Positions 18,895 through 27,456 of a stretch of DNA of 64,000 nucleotides are shown here, piece after piece (the stretch's first letter is position 1; each line of letters opens with the position of its first letter). A model generated the notes under the pieces. The model ran no database searches, was not told the DNA's origin, and saw nothing but the letters and a program-made list of their open reading frames with translations. The translations under genes and the position numbers were made by a program. The stretch is from positions 744,001 to 808,000 of the forward strand of contig NZ_AP025470.1 of the NCBI RefSeq assembly GCF_024347375.1, in the 5' to 3' direction. This DNA comes from Vibrio coralliirubri (GTDB taxonomy: Bacteria > Pseudomonadota > Gammaproteobacteria > Enterobacterales > Vibrionaceae).

Positions 18895-19236
18895 ATGAAA
18901 GCTATGTTGGTAGCATCTCTATGTACGGTAGCATTGGTTGGGTGCTCTAAATCAGCAGCCCCTGAGACTGATAGCGCAACATCGGATGATCAATTCGTGA
19001 CTTATCAATGTGAGTCTGACGTTTCGTTTGATGTGTCTTACCTTGATAATGAAAAAGCGGTATTACGCTTGCCTGATAATGAATACCGCCTGACTCAAGT
19101 TCCAGCGGGCTCAGGAACCAAATACATCTTAGATGATGGCACATCAGAGATGATTAACAGCATCACTTTGCGCACCAAAGGTGACAATGCACGTCTAGAA
19201 CTTGGTCGCGTAGTCTATCGAAATTGCCAAAAGTAA
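18895..19236 (+). CDS. Small lipoprotein resembling MliC lysozyme inhibitors
   Basis: 113 residues with a signal peptide and lipobox LVGC (Cys17). The mature part has the MliC-like pattern: VTYQCES, FDVSYLDNEKAVLRLPDNEYRL, GSGTKYI and a closing C near the end (YRNC), consistent with one disulphide. MliC proteins inhibit host C-type lysozyme from the envelope. The inhibitory loop of classical MliC (SASGAKY) is here AGSGTKY, so the assignment is probable but not certain. Single gene with AGGAA before the ATG and its own terminator. Confidence 0.65.
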   Translation: MKAMLVASLCTVALVGCSKSAAPETDSATSDDQFVTYQCESDVSFDVSYLDNEKAVLRLPDNEYRLTQVPAGSGTKYILDDGTSEMINSITLRTKGDNARLELGRVVYRNCQK

Positions 19237-19272
19237 GTCATAGTAAGAACTGCTAGGATTTACAAACAGTTA

Positions 19273-19300
19273 AGTGAGGGAATCTACCCTCACTTTTTCT
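19273..19300 (+). terminator. Terminator after the MliC-like gene
   Basis: AGTGAGGG (19273-19280) and CCCTCACT (19287-19294) form a perfect 8-bp stem followed by TTTTCTT. It shows that treR begins after it, at 19328. Confidence 0.85.
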
Positions 19301-19327
19301 TCTCTCCCCTTTAACGTTAGACTTTTT

Positions 19328-20272
19328 ATGAGCAAAAAACTCACTATTCTTGATATTGCAAAGCTATCCGGTGTTGGTAAGTCAACCGTATCACGCGTTC
19401 TGACCAATGATCCAAAAGTGAAACCTGAAACCCGTGAAAGGGTGGAAAGAGTAATTCAAGAATCTGGGTACACGCCTTCAAAGTCTGCGCAATCGATGCG
19501 CGGTGGCAGCCAAAAAGTCATCGGCGTGATCATCTCTCGTTTGGACTCTCCCTCAGAAAACAAAGCCGTTAGCACTATGCTGGCTGAGTTGTATCGAGCG
19601 GATTACGATGTCGTGATCATGGAAAGCCAACTTGATAGAGATAAAGCCAATGAGCACCTGCAAGTTCTAAAGCGTCGTAACGTTGATGGCATTATTGTAT
19701 TTGGTTTTACTGACTGCGATATACCTGCAATCGAAGCGTGGGAGCACAAAGCGGTGGTGATTGCTCTGGATACCGAGAACGTGACGTCGATTAACTATGA
19801 TAACCAGCAGGTGATCAATAGTGCGTTGGCGCATTTATCGGATCAGGGGATCTCAGATGTCGGCTTTATTGGTGTTGATCCTAGCGATAAATCAACCGGT
19901 GAGCTGCGTCTTAAGGCTTATCTCGATTGGTGCGAAAGCACTGGAGTGATTGCGAACTATCGTACTGGTCAGCTTCACCATGAAAGTGCTTATCAGCTGG
20001 TGGATGAGGTTTTAACTCCCGAGACTCAAGCGATCGTTTGTGCCAGTGACACGCTGGCCCTTGGCGTTATAAAACGTCTGCAAGAGTTACAGCGTGAAGA
20101 TGTGGTCGTCACGGGCGTTGGTGGCAATGATCTTCTCTCTTTCTTGTTCCCGCGAGTATTTAGCATTGATCCTGGTTACCAATCTGCAGGTAAGTTGGCT
20201 GCTAACCTATTGATCTCTCAGCTTTTAGGTAATTCAGAGATCTCTCATCACACCCAATCTCCTATTCTATAA
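19328..20272 (+). CDS. treR: Trehalose operon repressor TreR (LacI family)
   Basis: 314 residues from the ATG at 19328; an upstream in-frame codon at 19274 lies in the preceding terminator and is rejected. The N-terminal HTH (LTILDIAKLSGVGKSTVSRVL) and hinge SAQSMRGGS are LacI-type, and the sequence closely follows E. coli TreR (VIISRLDSPSENKAV, VLKRRNVDGIIVFGFT, DPGYQSAG). The effector is trehalose-6-phosphate in E. coli. It lies directly upstream of treB, whose control region holds two palindromes of the expected type. Confidence 0.93.
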   Translation: MSKKLTILDIAKLSGVGKSTVSRVLTNDPKVKPETRERVERVIQESGYTPSKSAQSMRGGSQKVIGVIISRLDSPSENKAVSTMLAELYRADYDVVIMESQLDRDKANEHLQVLKRRNVDGIIVFGFTDCDIPAIEAWEHKAVVIALDTENVTSINYDNQQVINSALAHLSDQGISDVGFIGVDPSDKSTGELRLKAYLDWCESTGVIANYRTGQLHHESAYQLVDEVLTPETQAIVCASDTLALGVIKRLQELQREDVVVTGVGGNDLLSFLFPRVFSIDPGYQSAGKLAANLLISQLLGNSEISHHTQSPIL

Positions 20273-20317
20273 TCCACTCAATTAAGCGAAATTGAACTGC
20301 TTAGATTAAAATTAGAG

Positions 20318-20406
20318 TGTGATCTCTTTCAATTAATGGGACTGTTCCCATTTTAATTTATCATTCATGCGGGCATTATAATAACCGAGATTGGGAATGT
20401 TCCCAT
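20318..20406 (+). promoter_or_regulatory. treB promoter with CRP-like site and two TreR operators
   Basis: In order: a CRP-like site TGTGATCTCTTTCAAT (20318-20333), operator 1 ATGGGACTGTTCCCAT (20336-20351), a -10 hexamer TATAAT (20377-20382) and operator 2 TGGGAATGTTCCCA (20392-20405). The operators are centred 55 bp apart and bracket the promoter, so looping or joint block by TreR is plausible. The CRP-like site centre is about 63 bases before the expected start point, a typical activating position. Confidence 0.75.
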
Positions 20407-20476
20407 AAGTCTAAATCTGAGCGGTTATAGCTGCATGGTTTAGATGAGTAATTGAATGAAACCAGGGTGGGGTAGT

Positions 20477-21901
20477 ATGAGTAAGATAGCGAAGCAAGAC
20501 GTTGCGCGTCTTATCGAGTTAGTCGGTGGTAAAGAAAACATTGCGAGTGTCAGCCACTGTCTGACTCGACTGCGTTTTGTATTGAACGATACAGAGCAGG
20601 CCAACAAAGCTGAACTCGAAAAACTGAAGCTAGTAAAAGGCTGTTTTACTAACGCAGGCCAATTCCAAGTTGTGATTGGCACTGAAGTTGATGAAGTGTA
20701 CGCACTTCTGATTGAACAGACAGGTAAAGAGGCATCATCAAAAGATGAGGCGAAGCTGGCTGCTCGTCAAAACATGAACTTCCTTGAACGTGGTATCTCC
20801 CATTTAGCCGAAATTTTCGTACCACTGCTGCCTGCCATCATTACTGGTGGTTTGATTCTTGGTTTCCGTAATGTGATTGGCGACATTCGCATGTTCGACG
20901 GCAAAACCCTCGTTGAAATCAGTCAATTCTGGGCAACCGTTCACTCTTTCTTATGGTTGATCGGCGAAGCTATTTTCTTCTTCCTACCGGTTGGGGTGTG
21001 TTGGGCAACGGTTAAGAAACTCGGCGGAACCCCTATTTTGGGTATCACGCTCGGTGTGACCTTAGTTTCACCACAACTGATGAACGCATACATGATAGGT
21101 AAATCGGTACCTGAGGTATGGGATTTTGGACTGTTCGTGATTGAGAAGGTCGGTTACCAGGCTCAGGTGATCCCTGCAATGTTAGCGGGTGTGGCTTTGG
21201 CGTTCATTGAAACCAATCTTAAGCGCATCGTCCCAGCTTACTTGTACCTAGTGGTTGTGCCATTTGTATCGATTATTTTGTCTGTGATTCTAGCGCACGC
21301 TTTCATTGGCCCATTCGGTCGTATGTTAGGCGATGGTGTGGCATTTGCAGCTAAAGCGGCAATGACAGGTGACTTTGCGATTCTTGGTTCAGTGGTATTT
21401 GGCTTCCTTTATGCACCTTTGGTTATCACGGGTATTCACCACACAACCAACGCCGTGGATCTGCAACTGATGCAAGACTTAGGCGGCACACCAATCTGGC
21501 CTTTGATTGCACTATCAAACATTGCACAAGCATCGGCAGTAGTCGGCATCATTATCTTGAGTAAGCGTGAAGGTGAACGAGACATCTCGGTTCCTGCGGC
21601 AATCTCAGCCTACTTAGGTGTAACAGAGCCTGCGATGTACGGTATTAACCTTAAATACAAATTCCCAATGCTCAGCGCAATGATTGGTAGTGCTGTTGCA
21701 GCCGCAATCTGTGGTAGCGCGGGTGTGATGGCGAATGGTATCGGTGTCGGCGGCTTGCCGGGCATCCTATCGATTCAACCGCAATATTGGTCGATTTACC
21801 TAGTCGCGATGCTGGTGGCGATAGTATTGCCTATCACGCTAACCCTGTTCTTTTACAAGCGAGCCCAATCCAAGGGTGAGTTAGAAACCGCGAACGCGTA
21901 A
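20477..21901 (+). CDS. treB: Trehalose-specific PTS enzyme IIBC (TreB)
   Basis: 474 residues. The IIB domain has the phosphorylated Cys28 in VSHCLTRLRF, and the IIC domain (about 105-474) has around ten membrane segments with the family GIHHTTNAVD and GVTEPAMYGI motifs. It imports trehalose and phosphorylates it to trehalose-6-phosphate. The start MSKIAKQ at 20477 is chosen because GGTGGGG precedes it and it matches E. coli TreB; an upstream ATG at 20456 is possible. No IIA domain is attached, as is usual. Confidence 0.94.
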   Translation: MSKIAKQDVARLIELVGGKENIASVSHCLTRLRFVLNDTEQANKAELEKLKLVKGCFTNAGQFQVVIGTEVDEVYALLIEQTGKEASSKDEAKLAARQNMNFLERGISHLAEIFVPLLPAIITGGLILGFRNVIGDIRMFDGKTLVEISQFWATVHSFLWLIGEAIFFFLPVGVCWATVKKLGGTPILGITLGVTLVSPQLMNAYMIGKSVPEVWDFGLFVIEKVGYQAQVIPAMLAGVALAFIETNLKRIVPAYLYLVVVPFVSIILSVILAHAFIGPFGRMLGDGVAFAAKAAMTGDFAILGSVVFGFLYAPLVITGIHHTTNAVDLQLMQDLGGTPIWPLIALSNIAQASAVVGIIILSKREGERDISVPAAISAYLGVTEPAMYGINLKYKFPMLSAMIGSAVAAAICGSAGVMANGIGVGGLPGILSIQPQYWSIYLVAMLVAIVLPITLTLFFYKRAQSKGELETANA

Positions 21902-21911
21902 TGCATTTAAT

Positions 21912-21946
21912 AAGCGATGACTCCAAAGTGAGCCATCGCTTTTTCT
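21912..21946 (+). terminator. Hairpin terminator between treB and treC
   Basis: AAGCGATG (21912-21919) and CATCGCTT (21934-21941) form an 8-bp stem followed by TTTCTTTT. It may lower treC expression relative to treB, or treC may use its own promoter in the 68 bases that follow. Confidence 0.75.
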
Positions 21947-22023
21947 TTTAGTTATAACGGCTATTCGACCATGATTCACATGGTGATTTTTATTTTATAT
22001 TTTCTGGTAAGTGAGTGTTAGAG

Positions 22024-23709
22024 ATGGCGATGACTGAACATGATGAAAGCTGGTGGAAAACCGCAACCATCTATCAAATCTACCCAAAGAGCTTCTGCGA
22101 CAGTGGCAGTAAAGGTACTGGCGACATCAAAGGGATCATTTCGAAACTGGATTACCTCAAACATTTGAGTGTCGATGCGATTTGGCTAACCCCGGTTTAC
22201 GCATCTCCTATGATCGATAATGGTTACGATATCTCAGACTACTACGCGATTAATCCTCAATTCGGCACTATGGAAGACTTCGACTTATTGCTGTCTGAAG
22301 CGCACCAACGTGGTATCCGTATCGTGATGGATATCGTGGTAAACCATACCTCGACAGAGCATGCATGGTTTCAATCTGCTTTGGGCGACAAAAACAGCCC
22401 GTACCGCGATTACTATATCTGGAAAGATCCCGTAGATGGCCAAGCACCAACTAACTGGCAGTCTAAGTTCGGTGGTAATGCGTGGGAACTAGATGAGGCG
22501 ACTGGGCAATACTTTCTACACTTATTCGCCAAAGAACAGGCTGACCTCAACTGGGAGAACCCGGTTGTACGTGAAGAAGTGAAAGACGTTATCAGCTTTT
22601 GGGCAGAGAAGGGCGTTGATGGTTTCCGCTTAGATGTGATCAACCTGATTTCGAAGCAGCAAGACTTCCCTAATGATGATATCGGTGATGGTCGTCGTTT
22701 CTATACCGATGGTCCACGTGTGCACGAATACCTGAAAGAGGTCAGCGAAGCAGTATTTCAGAAGTACGGTAGCGTGACCGTAGGCGAGATGTCTTCAACC
22801 ACGTTGGAGCATTGTCAGCAATATTCAAACGTTGATAACAGCGAGCTATCGATGGTGTTTAACTTCCACCACCTTAAGGTCGATTACACCAATGGTGAGA
22901 AGTGGACTAATGCTCCGTTTGACTTCTTACAGCTCAAATCGATCTTCAATCACTGGCAAACGGGATTGAACGGAAAAGGTTGGGGCGCACTATTCTGGTG
23001 TAACCACGACCAACCAAGAGTCGTGAGTCGCTTAGGCGACGATCAGCAATATCGCGTTGAATCAGCCAAGATGCTTGCCGCTTCTGTTCACATGATGCAA
23101 GGCACACCTTATATCTACCAAGGTGAAGAGATTGGCATGACCAACCCTGGCTACACTGAAATTAGCCAGTATCGTGATGTTGAGAGTACCAATATGTACG
23201 ACATCATGGTGAACCGTGATGGTGTAGCTCATCAAGATATGATGGCGATTTTGGCGCAGAAATCTCGTGATAATTCTCGTACGCCAATGCAATGGAACAG
23301 TGAGCCTTACGCAGGCTTTTCACAATCACAGCCATGGTTGGATGTTGCGAATAACTACACTGAGATCAACGCCGAGCAAGCACTGGAAGACAAAGACTCT
23401 GTTTTCTATTTCTATAAGAGTTTGATTGAGTTACGTAAACAAGTGCCAGTGATTACGGATGGCAGTTATCAAGACCTACTGCCTGAGCACTCATCAATTT
23501 TTGCGTATGCACGTCAGAACGAAGGGCAGACTTTGCTGTGTATTAACAACTATTATGGTGAAGAGGCAGAATGCGTTTTACCGGAACGTTTTGATATGAC
23601 TAAGGCGAAGAGTTTGTTGTCTAACTATCAACAAGCGAACACTTCAGTTGCATTACATCATCAAGTGTTACGTCCTTACGAGACTCGTATTCTCTTGATT
23701 GAAGGTTAA
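22024..23709 (+). CDS. treC: Trehalose-6-phosphate hydrolase TreC
   Basis: GH13-family enzyme, about 561 residues. The four alpha-amylase regions are visible: DIVVNHTS, GFRLDVINLI (nucleophile Asp), VGEMSS (acid Glu) and WCNHDQPR (transition-state Asp). It splits trehalose-6-phosphate into glucose and glucose-6-phosphate in the cytoplasm. ATG 22024 is preferred over a GTG at 22015; ATG 22030 is a further option. It follows treB after a terminator-like hairpin and completes the trehalose pathway. Confidence 0.94.
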   Translation: MAMTEHDESWWKTATIYQIYPKSFCDSGSKGTGDIKGIISKLDYLKHLSVDAIWLTPVYASPMIDNGYDISDYYAINPQFGTMEDFDLLLSEAHQRGIRIVMDIVVNHTSTEHAWFQSALGDKNSPYRDYYIWKDPVDGQAPTNWQSKFGGNAWELDEATGQYFLHLFAKEQADLNWENPVVREEVKDVISFWAEKGVDGFRLDVINLISKQQDFPNDDIGDGRRFYTDGPRVHEYLKEVSEAVFQKYGSVTVGEMSSTTLEHCQQYSNVDNSELSMVFNFHHLKVDYTNGEKWTNAPFDFLQLKSIFNHWQTGLNGKGWGALFWCNHDQPRVVSRLGDDQQYRVESAKMLAASVHMMQGTPYIYQGEEIGMTNPGYTEISQYRDVESTNMYDIMVNRDGVAHQDMMAILAQKSRDNSRTPMQWNSEPYAGFSQSQPWLDVANNYTEINAEQALEDKDSVFYFYKSLIELRKQVPVITDGSYQDLLPEHSSIFAYARQNEGQTLLCINNYYGEEAECVLPERFDMTKAKSLLSNYQQANTSVALHHQVLRPYETRILLIEG

Positions 23710-23766
23710 CCTTGTTTCATTTCAATAAGCCTAATTCTAATTCCCCTTAAAGGATTAGGCTTCTAC

Positions 23767-23801
23767 AAAGGCTTTGGAGTGCTCCCCAAAGCCTTTTTTA
23801 T
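23767..23801 (+). terminator. Terminator after treC
   Basis: AAAGGCTTTGG and CCAAAGCCTTT form a perfect 11-bp stem with T6. A weaker inverted repeat AAGCCTAAT/ATTAGGCTT sits just before it. Confidence 0.9.
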
Positions 23802-23847
23802 TGTTTGCAGTTAGCTCGCGGTTAAGCTTAGTGAATCTAAGTCACGG

Positions 23848-24756
23848 CTAGCTAATTGAGGTTAGTACCGCTGCTGATTCTTCGATCGTAGATTGCTCTA
23901 CAGACATCAATTCAATCTGTTCAATCAAACCGATGCTAGGGTTGAACCAACGCTCTGATGATGTGCCAAATTCTGTCGAATCCATACCTTCACAGTTAAT
24001 GTAGTAGGTGTTTTTCTCTGTTAGGTTCGCAGCTTCGATTGATTTATCAGAGATCTTGAAACTCTTACGTACGCCTGTTTCTTTAACCTGTTGTTGCCAT
24101 GTGACTAGGCATGAGGCATTAGTTGGCAGGCTTGATACCCACGAGCTATCTTCAAAATCATTCAGCAAGTTAGCGACTGCTTCGCCATCTAACGTCACTT
24201 GCAATGAAACGGTTTCCTCACTGATATCAATGATTGGGTTACTCTCTTTTACGTCAGTTCCTTTCAAACGGAAAAGAGGGCTGCTGTACATAACTGCTGT
24301 GATGTATTGGCTACCAATAAAGTAGGCATTGGTGATTTCATGTAGACCGCGGTCAGGGCCTGCAAAATAAATGCTGCCGTCTTCTTGTGTACCTTCAATA
24401 TTCGTCATGATGTCTTCAGATACATAAAATTCGGTGATGCCGTAATTGATCAGATCATTGATAACTTGAACGACCGCTTCATTGCCGGCCTCTTCTTGTA
24501 ACCCTACAATAATGAGTTCACCGCTTAAAGGAGTGAAGTTCATTGTCATCACGCCTTCAGTCTCACCATCTTTGGTAAACGAGTAGCCCAATGTTGTTTC
24601 TGGTTTAGGGGAAAATGCAGAGCTCGCAATCGGGTAATCAACCTGACTGCTTGGACCTTTATTACCATCTGTAGAACCAGAAGAAGAGCCGCCTCCGCCG
24701 CCACAACCATAGAGAGCAAAGAGAGAGGTCGCTAGTAGCGTCATTGTTTTTTTCAT
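23848..24756 (-). CDS. Unknown lipoprotein downstream of a ToxR-like regulator
   Basis: Around 302 residues from MKKTMTLLATSLFALYGCGGGGGSS; the lipobox LYGC is followed by a run of glycines and serines, a common flexible linker in Vibrio lipoproteins. The rest shows no family that I recognise; it has two cysteines that could pair (ASCLVTW, INCEGM). An alternative ATG lies three codons upstream at 24765. It is 93 bases downstream of the membrane regulator gene on the same strand, which suggests cotranscription or control by it. Function unknown. Confidence 0.7.
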   Translation of the reverse strand: MKKTMTLLATSLFALYGCGGGGGSSSGSTDGNKGPSSQVDYPIASSAFSPKPETTLGYSFTKDGETEGVMTMNFTPLSGELIIVGLQEEAGNEAVVQVINDLINYGITEFYVSEDIMTNIEGTQEDGSIYFAGPDRGLHEITNAYFIGSQYITAVMYSSPLFRLKGTDVKESNPIIDISEETVSLQVTLDGEAVANLLNDFEDSSWVSSLPTNASCLVTWQQQVKETGVRKSFKISDKSIEAANLTEKNTYYINCEGMDSTEFGTSSERWFNPSIGLIEQIELMSVEQSTIEESAAVLTSIS

Positions 24757-24858
24757 GTTGAACATTCCTAAAGTTGGAAGCCCTTGGTGGGCCCGATGTT
24801 TTTAGGAATGCTATTGTTTGAGGAGTAAATAGGGCAAAAAACGAAGTCACATAAGATC

Positions 24859-26424
24859 TTAATTTATATTTAAGTTGTTTATTTTAAAGGGTTTTTCTTT
24901 ACCCTTTGAGAACTGTTGCCCGACAGCGGTGCAGTAGTTAAGCATTAACTTTTCCCACTGCTTTATGATTAAAGGCTCTTTAACGCTTAGCTTTAAGCTC
25001 TTCCAAGGTTGTAGGCAGGTCGATTTGGATTCAGGTTTAGATAGTCGAGCGAATAGATCTTCGGATGGAACCACTCTCAATAACGCAACCAGAGACTCCA
25101 TGTAGTTAAGGCGGAACTTCTCCATGTTGCCTTGCTTATAAGCAATGTGAGAAACCATCATATAAACCAACGCATTTTCGATCGTAGAGTTTCCTGAGGT
25201 ATTGGTCAGAAGTTCTTTTGCGGTTTGCAGGTCTCTCAGTTTGAAATGAATGATACCAACCCAAAGTTTGAGTTCGTCCGGTAGTAACTTAAATCGAGTT
25301 TGAACAAGATTGGTGAACGCAATGAGCTTCTTTTGATCCGTTTCAAATAGAGCAAGTTGTCGTGCAATCAGAGTAGACGTCATGGTGTTGAGCTTGATGC
25401 CATCAAACGTGATGGTTTTTCCACTCAGCAATTCACTGACTTCGGTATTGTCGACGGACCATTCTGGCGACAATGGTGCGGGCAGAGCAAAGTAGTTAGC
25501 CAACTCTCGGTTGATCTCCATAACGCTGCTGCTGATGTTATTAACATCAATAGAGTAAACCCCACCAAACGCCAACTTCCCTGAGTTTGGGTAAATCAGG
25601 CTTATTTTAGCGACAAGGCGTTTATCTACTTCTTGATCCTTCAGCTGAATGTTAAGCAGGTAATCACTGGTACGCATGTTCTTTGCGCCCGGAAAGAAGG
25701 GAGAGCTATCTATAGGGTCAAGGAAGTAGCTTGGCGCATCTTGGTTAGCAAGATCGGTGTAGGCGTACTCAATCTGCTGTTGAAGTATTAATGCTTTTAC
25801 GACTTTTCGGTATTTTCTGGAATTATCGCCAATGGCATCCACTCGATTCAGGAGAAGTTCGACCTTAGGAATCAATCGTTGATCGCGTTCGACTTCAGAA
25901 GCACGAGTCGAAGATTGCCAAAGCATGTAGCCCAATACCGCTGTGCTGATCAGCAAAACCAAAGACACCACAACAAGCCAAGGATTAACTAGATTGGAGC
26001 TAAATCCTTTTTGACTGGTTGGAGATTCTATGGCGGTATCATCCGCTTCGGTATCAGGGGAAGCCGCAGCAAAGCTAACCGAACTTGGGTTAAGGAAGTA
26101 ACCCTTGCGTGGGTAAGTCACCAGTATTTTGGTCGCGTCGCTATTTGGTAGGTGTTTTTGAAGTACTGAACGTAAGGTACTGATTCGGTTTGTCAGAACA
26201 TTTTTAGAAATGAAGTTACTTTGCCATACAGATTCAATGATGTGCTCAGCAGCGAGCGGTTCACCCACGCTAGTCAGAAACAGTTCGAGTAATTCAATAG
26301 AACGAGGTTCTAAATCGATGACCTGCTCGTCGCAACTTAAGACTCGTGTGTTGGGGTTGAATTCCAAGCCTTCAATATAAATAGAGGCTTGTTGGTCTTT
26401 GGCGCTAGAGAGGTAATCTTGCAT
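24859..26424 (-). CDS. ToxR/CadC-like membrane-anchored transcriptional regulator
   Basis: 521 residues. The N-terminal OmpR/PhoB-type winged helix (about 18-112; LEPRSIELLELFL, SKNVLTNRISTLRSVLQ, VTYPRKGYFL) lacks any receiver domain. It is followed by an acidic/serine linker, one transmembrane helix (148-169, WLVVVSLVLLISTAVLGYML) and a periplasmic domain of about 350 residues. This is the ToxR/CadC plan, sensing outside signals and binding DNA directly from the membrane. The periplasmic domain is not recognised. The likely target or partner is the lipoprotein gene immediately downstream. Confidence 0.85.
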   Translation of the reverse strand: MQDYLSSAKDQQASIYIEGLEFNPNTRVLSCDEQVIDLEPRSIELLELFLTSVGEPLAAEHIIESVWQSNFISKNVLTNRISTLRSVLQKHLPNSDATKILVTYPRKGYFLNPSSVSFAAASPDTEADDTAIESPTSQKGFSSNLVNPWLVVVSLVLLISTAVLGYMLWQSSTRASEVERDQRLIPKVELLLNRVDAIGDNSRKYRKVVKALILQQQIEYAYTDLANQDAPSYFLDPIDSSPFFPGAKNMRTSDYLLNIQLKDQEVDKRLVAKISLIYPNSGKLAFGGVYSIDVNNISSSVMEINRELANYFALPAPLSPEWSVDNTEVSELLSGKTITFDGIKLNTMTSTLIARQLALFETDQKKLIAFTNLVQTRFKLLPDELKLWVGIIHFKLRDLQTAKELLTNTSGNSTIENALVYMMVSHIAYKQGNMEKFRLNYMESLVALLRVVPSEDLFARLSKPESKSTCLQPWKSLKLSVKEPLIIKQWEKLMLNYCTAVGQQFSKGKEKPFKINNLNIN

Positions 26425-26455
26425 AGAAGAGGCGACGGTTTATAAAACCTAAATT

Positions 26456-26485
26456 CTAGCTGTTTTTGTTATTAAAAACAGCTAG
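26456..26485 (-). terminator. Hairpin after the YitT-family gene
   Basis: CTAGCTGTTTTT and AAAAACAGCTAG form a perfect 12-bp stem with a 6-base loop between the end of the YitT-family gene and the start of the regulator gene. There is no separate long T run, so the ability to terminate rests on the internal T/A stretch. Confidence 0.5.
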
Positions 26486-26506
26486 TAATTCACAGGGTGA
26501 TTGGTA

Positions 26507-27109
26507 TTAAGACGCGTAATTCACTGAGTAGCGAGTTGGTTTGTGGTTCATTGCCAATACGATGTTCAATACTGCGGTGCCTAATACAGATACGGCAATG
26601 ACCCAAGGTGACACAAAGAAGAACGATGCAAACAGAATACACGCATCAATACCCATTTGAGTTTTGCCTACCGAGATACCGTAGCGGTCTTGGATAAACA
26701 AGCACAGTACGTTGAAGCCACCCAGACTTGAGCGGTGACGGAATAGGATTAGCATACCTAAGCCCATTAATAAGCCGCCGGCAACAGCACAATAGATCTC
26801 GTTATGAACTTCTAGCGAGATAACTAAGTATAAATGATCGGCAAACACAGATACTAAAGCACCAGAAATCGCACTGCTAATAGCAAAGCTACGGCCAAAT
26901 CGTTTCCATGCTAATAAGTAGAACGGGCAATTGGCAACAAAGTACAAAATACCAAAGGTTACAGGCAAAAATTGACTCAAAAGCAGAGCCAAGCCAGTAG
27001 TACCACCGGTAAGCAAGTTCGCTGACTGTAAAAAGAAGACGCCTAACGCCACTAAAAACGTGCCAGTGAGAATCGCTACCCAATCTTCTTTACGTGAGTG
27101 TTTTTCCAT
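26507..27109 (-). CDS. YitT-family membrane protein
   Basis: 200 residues with about five transmembrane helices. The family features GGTTGLALLLSQ near the first loop and SSLGGFNVLCLFIQDRYG later are visible. The C-terminal DUF2179 domain found in many Bacillus members is missing, as is usual for the short proteobacterial form. The function is unproven; a transport role has been proposed for the family. It is divergent from glyA, with about 350 bases between. Confidence 0.8.
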   Translation of the reverse strand: MEKHSRKEDWVAILTGTFLVALGVFFLQSANLLTGGTTGLALLLSQFLPVTFGILYFVANCPFYLLAWKRFGRSFAISSAISGALVSVFADHLYLVISLEVHNEIYCAVAGGLLMGLGMLILFRHRSSLGGFNVLCLFIQDRYGISVGKTQMGIDACILFASFFFVSPWVIAVSVLGTAVLNIVLAMNHKPTRYSVNYAS

Positions 27110-27383
27110 CGTTTTTATAATTACCTAACCAATAAAGGCGTGCATAGTAGAGAAAAACCTTAGCTTTCGGTAGCTTGAGGTGCAAAATTAAGGTAAACCT
27201 ATGTAATCTGCGTTTTACAGGGTGTAAAGCGTAAAATTGACAGTAAGCGTCATCTTTGGTTGGATAAGCCAAATAACCATGATGAATCTTATATGTGATT
27301 ATGAAAAAACTGCATGATAAAATTGCAATTAGCTCTTTATGACCTAGATCAAATTATGTAGAATGCGTCACATCAAAACGGTG

Positions 27384-27399
27384 ACGGAAACGTTTGCTT
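27384..27399 (+). promoter_or_regulatory. PurR box before glyA
   Basis: ACGGAAACGTTTGCTT matches the PurR consensus ACGCAAACGTTTGCGT at 14 of 16 positions. It is 58 bases before the glyA ATG. PurR with hypoxanthine or guanine represses glyA in E. coli, so the same control is inferred. The rest of the 27110-27456 interval holds promoters only; no gene was seen. Confidence 0.8.
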
Positions 27400-27456
27400 T
27401 CGGTCGTTGTGTGGTTTTTTTGAAACTTTCAGTACAATCTGAGTCAGGAGATACAG

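Noticed and set aside
27110..27456. Glycine riboswitch before glyA
   Set aside because: No paired glycine-aptamer pattern was seen; the PurR box and an ordinary leader suffice.
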